DNA of 64,000 nucleotides from Branchiostoma floridae (Eukaryota; Chordata; Leptocardii; Amphioxiformes; Branchiostomatidae): NCBI RefSeq assembly GCF_000003815.2, contig NC_049996.1:3362119-3426118 (forward strand), read 5' to 3'. The translations under genes and the position numbers were made by a program. Positions 60,801 to 64,000 of this stretch are shown piece after piece. Position 1 is the stretch's first letter; every line of letters starts with the position of its first letter. The notes under the pieces are model-generated. The model saw only the letters and a program-made list of their open reading frames with translations, was not told the origin of the DNA and ran no database searches.

Positions 60801-62038
60801 GTAAGGAATAGAGACGATGTAGAATAGCAAGTGAACTCATTATCATAACAAACACTATGTGTGTGGCGCATAACACTCAAATATATCAATCACCGGTAGT
60901 TATCATCAACTATTACCTGATCCAAACTGTCTAACTGTGCTCCAGCCTCCAGAAGGAGTTCAGCAACACCAACATGCCCTCCTGAAGCTGCCCTGTGAAG
61001 TGGTGTGGCTCCAGCAAGAGTACTACTCATTATTATATCATCACACTATGTGTGTGGCGTTTAACAATCAACTATATCAATCACCAGTAGTAACCAACAA
61101 TCCTTACGTCATCCGTAATGTCCAGCCGTGCTCCAGCCTTCAGGAGGAGTTCAGCAACACCAACATGTCCTCCTGAAGCTGAACAGTGAAGTGGCGTGGC
61201 TTTAAACTGTGGAAGTAAGGAATACAGAGGATGTTAGATAGCAAGGGAGGTCTTTACCATTATCATAATACAATTAACATTAATAATTTTTTTTAACACT
61301 CAAACATGTCAAACACCTATAGTAATCATCGAATACTTACCTATTCCGTTATGTCCGCCTGTGCTCCAGCCTTCAGGAGGAGTTCAGCAACACCAACATG
61401 TCCTCCTGAAGCTGCCTTGTGAAAGTGGCGGGGCTCCATACTGTAACAGTAAGGAATAGAGATGATGTAGAATAGCATGTGAACTCATTTTCATAACAAA
61501 CACTATGTGTGTAACGTTTAACAATCAAACATATCAATCACCAGTAGTATGCAACAACCCTCACCTTATCCTCAGTGTCCGCCCGTGCTCCAGCCTTCAG
61601 GAGGAGTTCAGCAACACCAACATGTCCTCCTTCAGCTGCATTGTGAAGCGGTGTGCCGTCCAACTGTGACAGTAAGGAGTACAGAGGATGTTAGATAGCA
61701 AGGGAGGTCTTTACCATTATCATAATACAATTAATATTAATAATTTGTAACACTCAAACATGTCAAACACCTATAGTAATCATCAATCCTTACCCTATCC
61801 GTTATGTCCGCCCGTGCTCCAGCCTTCAGGAGGAGTTCAGCAACACCAACATGTCCTCCTGAAGCTGCCTTGTGAAGCGGTGTGCCTTCCAACTGTGACA
61901 GTAAGGAATATAGAGGATGTTAGATATCAAGGGGGTTCTTTTCCATTATCATAATACAATTAACATGCATAACTTTTACCACTCAAACATGTCAAACACC
62001 CTTACCATATGGCCGTCGTTTTCCTCGACTCTATCCAT
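47617..62038 (-). CDS. Gene B: ankyrin-Roc-COR-TIR-like-ZU5-UPA-GT4 glycosyltransferase
   Basis: Tandem paralogue of gene A with a different C-terminal end. Exons in coding order: 62006-62038; ankyrins 61794-61892, 61565-61663, 61108-61206, 60694-60792, 60471-60569, 60249-60347, 59773-59862; Roc 58810-59077, 58007-58141, 57582-57749, 56551-56901, 56269-56378; COR 54360-55534; 54142-54218; 53759-54043; TIR-like 52851-53287; ZU5 52633-52758 and 52172-52434; UPA 50912-51774; linkers 49802-49879 and 49260-49322; GT4 47617-48842. Phases all agree: 6342 nt, 2113 residues. P-loop 285-292; GT4 from about 1706, with Glu2005 and Glu2013 forming the E-x7-E motif. Two damaged ankyrin exons (61341-61440, 60917-61010) are assumed skipped. 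It keeps every Roc motif, so it is not an obvious pseudogene. The proposed role, a regulated cytosolic glycosyltransferase under a GTPase/ZU5-UPA switch, is inference. Confidence 0.85.
48843..49259. other. Intron of gene B
   Basis: Nothing recognisable besides splice sites (acceptor tatttttgcag at its 3' side). Confidence 0.5.
49260..49322 (-). CDS. Gene B linker exon 2
   Basis: 63 nt, phase 1 at both ends: GETKSKMQQPSHSASSIPER, a polar linker before the GT4 domain. Acceptor cgaccacag, donor AACGAG|gtatgg. Confidence 0.7.
49802..49879 (-). CDS. Gene B linker exon 1
   Basis: 78 nt, phase 1 in and out: DEISRHLQRDGAEIDKSLAL then EMKPGK. It could form a short helix. It has the same length and phase as gene A's linker exon but unrelated sequence. 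Acceptor gtttggcag, donor GGAAAAG|gtaaaa. Confidence 0.75.
49942..50224. mobile_element. MITE with perfect 8-bp target duplication (hAT-like)
   Basis: Ends CATCCTCCTACGCAGGGACA / TGTCCCTGCGTAGGAGGATG, exact inverted repeats continuing about 60-80 bp inward with a few mismatches. Flanked by GTTACAGT on both sides (49934-49941 and 50225-50232). 283 bp, no coding capacity. It lies in the intron between UPA and linker 1 of gene B. Confidence 0.9.
50233..50911. other. Intron of gene B, nothing recognised
   Basis: No exon, repeat or hairpin I can identify. Confidence 0.45.
50912..51774 (-). CDS. Gene B UPA exon with 20-residue repeat linker
   Basis: 863 nt, phase 2 in and 1 out. The first third is acidic low-complexity linker including five 20-residue repeats (51411-51710). 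The UPA domain follows: KVFLIINPNQATTDNNNIHL, FQQRIVMGEEERIDAKFDES, GINFYFPPADCNRCTVVLIL, LTDPRRRIPSAAVFLYFDE. The UPA part aligns with gene A residue by residue, but the linker is about 100 residues longer. Acceptor cttcgttag, donor GACGAAG|gtacag. Confidence 0.85.
51411..51710 (-). repeat. Coding tandem repeat, 5 x 60 bp
   Basis: Five exact-length 20-residue units, pattern G-N/Q-x-D/E-E-x-A-N/S-Q-x-x-A-E-E-S-I-x-R-x-P. Present in gene B only, between ZU5 and UPA. Confidence 0.9.
51775..52171. other. Intron of gene B
   Basis: AT-rich, no exon recognised. Confidence 0.5.
52172..52434 (-). CDS. Gene B ZU5 exon 2
   Basis: 263 nt. NAFSAVTPVLTVHQEQEKDF, VRVTLPWAWKTED, VVLMERKPHHPQW, ETEDAVTFTTRHF. 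Same domain half as gene A's 27088-27347 but clearly more diverged from it than the COR or TIR-like exons are. Phase 0 in, 2 out. Confidence 0.85.
52633..52758 (-). CDS. Gene B ZU5 exon 1
   Basis: 42 codons: TYTIKPEGCTLEEDGVTLVF then PEGCVETERSLSLE. Phase 0 at both ends, same length as in gene A. Confidence 0.85.
52851..53287 (-). CDS. Gene B TIR-like domain exon
   Basis: 437 nt. NDIVIIHVGDYNDKLVQPLL, YGVTVCEDVIEPGEFLPDKI, ARMVVPIITPQALHGKHWST, LGYEFPVQNKNLVFPVFVYP. Almost identical to gene A's exon. EPGEFLP resembles a BB loop (..PG....) better than gene A's KSGDDIT. The Trp-Glu spacing is again two residues longer than in NADase TIRs. Confidence 0.65.
53406..53727. mobile_element. hAT-like MITE, diverged relative of 49942-50224
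   Basis: Ends CATCCTCCTACGCACGGTCC / GGTCCCTCTGCGTAGTAGAATG. The interior shares CCAGCTGTCAGCCAATCAGA and TTAATATTTATAAGCAGGGC with the other copy. Flanks AATGGAAA (53398-53405) and AACGGAAA (53728-53735). Gene A has the empty site at 28619-28627. Confidence 0.85.
53759..54043 (-). CDS. Gene B helical module
   Basis: 285 nt, same phases as gene A. ITAVHTIGPVLNCMETCGGL, CDRIRRELTFVSRFQELVAT, CLPERAPMFLREER. Unassigned alpha-helical module between COR and the TIR-like domain. Confidence 0.75.
54142..54218 (-). CDS. Gene B short exon after COR
   Basis: 77 nt: FDISIPEAFNAVWMRGSGAQ then GMSHAG. Counterpart of 29051-29127. Confidence 0.8.
54360..55534 (-). CDS. Gene B COR-domain exon
   Basis: 1175 nt, exactly the length of gene A's exon and nearly identical in protein (a few replacements such as GQEVP/GQKVP, RGEDD/RREDD, GGFDD/RGFDD). 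Signature ILTFLHDLGDIIFINEPVLR. The open frame continues upstream of the acceptor into the intron (to 55660). The splice at ttggtttcag|TCAGAG... is preferred because gene A shares it. Confidence 0.9.
55735..56162 (+). mobile_element. LINE 3' end inserted in gene B intron
   Basis: The plus strand encodes RYRTSAIPAIAETLNEL then stop, typical of a CR1-like ORF2 C-terminus, with a 3' UTR (AATTCAGCCCCATAGGCTGC) and a (TAC)n tail. Copy A has the uninterrupted site at about 30616-30632 (AGTAAGTAGTGATTTCTTCC). Post-duplication insertion. Confidence 0.75.
56269..56378 (-). CDS. Gene B Roc exon with G4 motif
   Basis: 110 nt; LNSVRTHGLVHKRKDKPPIV, LVLTHKDMVTE. Counterpart of 31021-31130. Confidence 0.9.
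56551..56901 (-). CDS. Gene B Roc exon: Q-rich insert and switch II
   Basis: 351 nt; PRLSIWDFGGQASYYGSHQC. Almost identical to 31299-31649. Acceptor tctttccag, donor AGAG|gtacgt. Confidence 0.9.
57021..57409 (+). repeat. Full-length tRNA-derived SINE with target duplication
   Basis: B box GGGTTCGAATCC at about 57054-57065, body as at 401-790, tail of (AAACCAAATCC)-type repeats. Flanked by AACTACC (57014-57020 and 57410-57416). Copy A has the empty site AAACTACCAACTCAATC near 31941, so this is a post-duplication insertion and a useful reference copy of the family. Confidence 0.9.
57582..57749 (-). CDS. Gene B Roc-insert exon (Q/E/T-rich)
   Basis: 168 nt, phase 1 in and out; KPKEETGEQTFQTQKNEPLK then EETPSRSLQTANMEDSEEQT. 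Low complexity, 9 nt longer than gene A's. Confidence 0.8.
58007..58141 (-). CDS. Gene B Roc-insert exon (charged)
   Basis: 135 nt; EEPDEFKETMAERLAEQQER, then a Gln/Ser/Thr tail. Acceptor gattacag, donor AACGG|gtatgt. Confidence 0.8.
58180..58300. repeat. MITE-like fragment with short perfect palindrome
   Basis: TATAGCCAGGGGACGTTGAC..TTGGTTATGACGTCATAACA matches the element at 12238. 58277-58298 is a perfect 22-bp palindrome around ACACACGTGTGT. Confidence 0.6.
58481..58630. mobile_element. Near-perfect hairpin element, TTAATGAC ends
   Basis: Arms of about 62 bp: TGTGATAACGCCTGGTCCTT..TATAACCACC pairs with GGTGGTTATAGCAAAGGACC..GTTATCACACCAT. The loop is about 24 bp. Outer ends TTAATGACACGCC / GGCGGGTCATTAA, bounded by TTAA. 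Present only in copy B. Confidence 0.8.
58810..59077 (-). CDS. Gene B Roc exon with P-loop
   Basis: 268 nt; RGLVVGQYRSGKTCVVRRLT with complete G1 (residues 285-292). Counterpart of 33967-34234 with few replacements. Confidence 0.9.
59078..59772. other. Intron of gene B
   Basis: 59205-59275 forms an inverted pair (GCTGGCAGAGGAGTGAATTC / GTTCACTCCTCTGCCAGCTT). Copy A has one arm only (about 34370). No exon. Confidence 0.5.
59773..61892 (-). CDS. Gene B ankyrin-repeat exon block
   Basis: Intact phase-0 exons in coding order: 61794-61892, 61565-61663, 61108-61206, 60694-60792, 60471-60569, 60249-60347 (99 nt each) and 59773-59862 (90 nt; FGLTPFDRAASEGHVGIAEL). That is seven intact repeats against ten in gene A. 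Damaged units: 61341-61440 (1-bp insertion), 60917-61010 (acceptor lost) and two stubs at about 59994-60030 and 60089-60115 where only exon ends remain. The array is shrinking or recombining. Confidence 0.85.
59994..60115 (-). pseudogene. Remnants of two deleted ankyrin exons
   Basis: Plus-strand CTTACCTGATCCAAACTGTC TAACTGTGCTCCAGC ends abruptly in non-ankyrin sequence, and CTTACCTTATTCATAATGTCC likewise. Both keep a donor and the exon's last codons only. Internal deletions within the array. Confidence 0.7.
60917..61010 (-). pseudogene. Damaged ankyrin exon in gene B (same lesion as gene A)
   Basis: Identical loss of the acceptor as at 35673-35766, with the same junction GGCTCCAGCAAGAGTACTAC on the plus strand. 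Ancestral to the duplication or spread by gene conversion. Confidence 0.75.
61341..61440 (-). pseudogene. Frameshifted ankyrin exon in gene B
   Basis: 100 nt instead of 99. An extra A (plus-strand TTGTGAAAGTGGCGGGG versus TTGTGAAGTGGCGTGG) shifts the frame after YGAPPL and brings a TGA within the exon. Splice sites look intact. Either skipped, a sequencing error, or a sign that this allele is damaged. Confidence 0.75.
62006..62038 (-). CDS. Gene B first coding exon
   Basis: MDRVEENDGHM, donor CATATG|gtaagg, phase 0. Counterpart of 36984-37016. Confidence 0.65.
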
Positions 62039-62365
62039 ATTTAACTGCAAACTGGAATGTTACTAATACACTGCATATGAATTATCTGAAGGCTCAAGAC
62101 GAGCGCCACAGTGAACCAGTGTCACAGTGAACAGTGGGCCGATTCCAGCTTATTCAAAATAGTCAAATTTAGTTTGTATTTCATTTTCATAGTTTTTAGA
62201 GGAAATGTGATAGCCCTGCTTTCCCTTTCCCATATCACTTTACTCAAGTTTATTCCCGAAGGTTAACTGTACACAAAGTAAAAAGAAGTGGTATACATTA
62301 TAGAAAGAAAATGAGATTTAAAGGGAAAAACATCTATTCTAAATCTTCTTCTACTTTTAATTAGC

Positions 62366-62584
62366 TACTGTAAATGCATTTAAGTTCGCGGGGATTTAAT
62401 TTCGCGGTAGCGGGAAAAAAGGCTTTTCGCGGTGGATTTAATTTCGCGATAACACCATAGACTGCAGTCTAATACCATTATACCATAATAGAAAAATGTT
62501 CGCGGTGGTTTTAATTTCGCGGTAAGTGGTCACCGCGAAAACCGCGAACATTAATCCACCGCGAACATTTCTGCATTTACAGTA
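62366..62584. mobile_element. MITE with CTGTAAATGC ends and TA target duplication
   Basis: TA|CTGTAAATGCATTTAAGTTC .. GAACATTTCTGCATTTACAG|TA, with an interior of TTCGCGG/CCGCGAA motifs. Inserted upstream of gene B; copy A reads straight through (about 37322). TA duplication is typical of Tc1/mariner-like MITEs. Confidence 0.85.
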
Positions 62585-62678
62585 TTTAATGGGTTTGGCT
62601 TCTTTTCCGTATGCAGGGCGAGATGAATTGTCCAACATTTTCATAGAAAAAGGGGTTGGACGACTTAACTTAAACTAA

Positions 62679-63155
62679 GGGCACAACGTTTACCAACCGT
62701 ACGTGGATTTTGCCAGGACTTATTTTGAGAGGCCACGTCATCCACTTTTTTCTCAAAACTCATTGCCTTAAGCATCCGTCACTAGCATGAGTATGCGGTC
62801 TGCATGCAAGTTACGCAAATGGTGATCATGAGTTGTACGTGCCTACAACGTACGATCTCTGTGCGATTGCCATGTTACCGTATGCAGGCCGTACATACAC
62901 GTGTTGCGTGCGTTCCGCTTCCTTACTAACTCTACTCTCTGTACGGGGCACACGCGTCGCCCGTACTGGCTCGTACGGGGAAGTTGAAAGCTTTTCATGC
63001 ACTTAACGTTCTATGGCGTGTCTGCGGTGCCCCGAATCCGTTAGATTCCATACGATTTCGTACAGACGCGGTATCTACCAAATACGGATTCCAAAAGATT
63101 GCCCGCGTTTTTGTACATAGACAGCACGCAGTTGCAAGTACGGCGGGTTGTGCCC
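62679..63155. mobile_element. MITE, GGGCACAAC family, copy B
   Basis: Duplicated counterpart of 37405-37872 with few changes, including an extra GCAGGCCGTACATAC-type segment near 62884. Confidence 0.75.
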
Positions 63156-63416
63156 TTAGCTTTTAGCAAGAGGATTGTTTTTTGTTGGTCGGTGAAGGTG
63201 TGAGAAGCTTTTGCTAGTTTCAAGGAAAAAATTTCTTTTTCCAGAATTGTCTTGTAAATATTGACCAATAAAATGTCGTTAGATATATATTAGGTTTTGA
63301 TTTTCATTCCAACGACCCTAAGTTTTTTACCACCATGTATAAACAAAATATCAATCATTGCTTTCATTTGTTTGAATAGAGCTAGCCCCAACAGATTATC
63401 AGACAACGGAAGACTT

Positions 63417-63512
63417 TTATACAACCCAGCGGTAAGCATTAGGATTGACTCCCTCCGCTAACAGCTGCTTCACTCTGTCCGTGTCTCCTTGTCCTACAGC
63501 CAGCCGCAGCGC
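63417..63512 (-). CDS. Terminal exon of an upstream ankyrin-type gene (copy B)
   Basis: Acceptor tgctgtctctacag, then ALRLAVGQGDTDRVKQLLAE and GVNPNAYRWVV, TAA. It stops six codons earlier than the copy A exon because TAC became TAA, and its poly(A) hexamer is also lost, so it may be decaying. The body of the gene would lie beyond 64000. Confidence 0.55.
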   Translation of the reverse strand, partial: ALRLAVGQGDTDRVKQLLAEGVNPNAYRWVV

Positions 63513-64000
63513 CTGTAGAGACAGCAGGAACAACTGTCAACACTCATTCAAACAGAGCAACTTATTTTCATCTATAAATGATCTTCTCTTTCTCCCTTAC
63601 ATGTGTCACAGGTTCGTATAGTCCTATCATTTAATGCAGCGGGTGTATGAAATTTCCTCACTGATTATGTAAATTAGGATTTAACTTACGTAATTACCAT
63701 GTAATTAAATCAAGCATTATTTAATCTATCTGCATATAAAGAAATCACGATGATACTTTTCTCCCTTCTTGAGTTATCATATCTTTATAAGTCTGAAACT
63801 AAACCAGCTCCTGTAGTTCCAAAGCAAACGCTAGGGGGTCAAAACCTGCACCTCTTACTCTTCAAAATCACGACCACGGCATGTCCAGAACTCGAGATAC
63901 CAAAGTCGGACGTTCCGCTGTAGTACTCTAGCAAGCCGGTAGCTGGCCAAATGTAATATTTTTGAGGTCCTATGAAGGCCTACCGATGCAACATATCAAA
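63513..64000. repeat. Duplicated counterpart of 38227-38720
   Basis: Same order of phrases as copy A, with the dispersed repeat at 63780-64000. The duplication therefore continues past the right edge of the window. Confidence 0.75.

Overview
The window is an animal nuclear genome segment: coding sequence is split into many short exons with GT..AG junctions, most of the sequence is transposon-derived, and three 100-N assembly gaps are present (2307-2406, 24757-24856, 46475-46574). The protein families (an expanded ankyrin-Roc-COR-ZU5-UPA-Death family, one ankyrin repeat per 99-nt exon, tRNA-derived SINEs, dense MITEs) fit an invertebrate deuterostome. A lancelet (Branchiostoma) is the best guess, made from gene content and not proven.

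Layout. 1-17.3 kb holds one plus-strand gene, a two-exon XK-related (XKR) multi-pass membrane protein (exon 7111-7229 joined in frame to 10439-11597), surrounded by SINE, LINE and foldback debris. 17.35-64.0 kb is dominated by a tandem segmental duplication with a spacing of about 25 kb. Each unit carries one large minus-strand gene: gene A (37016 down to 21179) and gene B (62038 down to 47617). I assembled both exon by exon. All splice phases agree and both read through without a stop: A is about 1777 residues in 28 exons, B about 2113 residues in 25 exons, if three damaged ankyrin exons are skipped. Two similar ankyrin-type terminal exons (38113-38226 and 63417-63512) show that more family members lie to the right of each unit.

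Shared protein plan, N to C: short leader, ankyrin repeats, Roc GTPase (G1 GQYRSGKT, a long Q/E-rich insert, G3 DFGGQ, G4 THKD), COR, an unassigned helical module, a TIR-like domain, ZU5, UPA. The last module differs. Gene A ends in a Death domain (21379-21627). Gene B ends in a complete GT4-type (GT-B fold) glycosyltransferase of about 400 residues in one exon (47617-48842), joined by two short linker exons. The pair looks like a signalling receptor/switch family with exchangeable C-terminal output modules: apoptosis-type Death adaptor versus nucleotide-sugar enzyme. This is the most notable feature of the window.

The two copies also record recent transposition. SINE, LINE 3'-end and MITE insertions occur in one copy while the other keeps the empty target site, and one ankyrin exon carries the same acceptor-side lesion in both copies.
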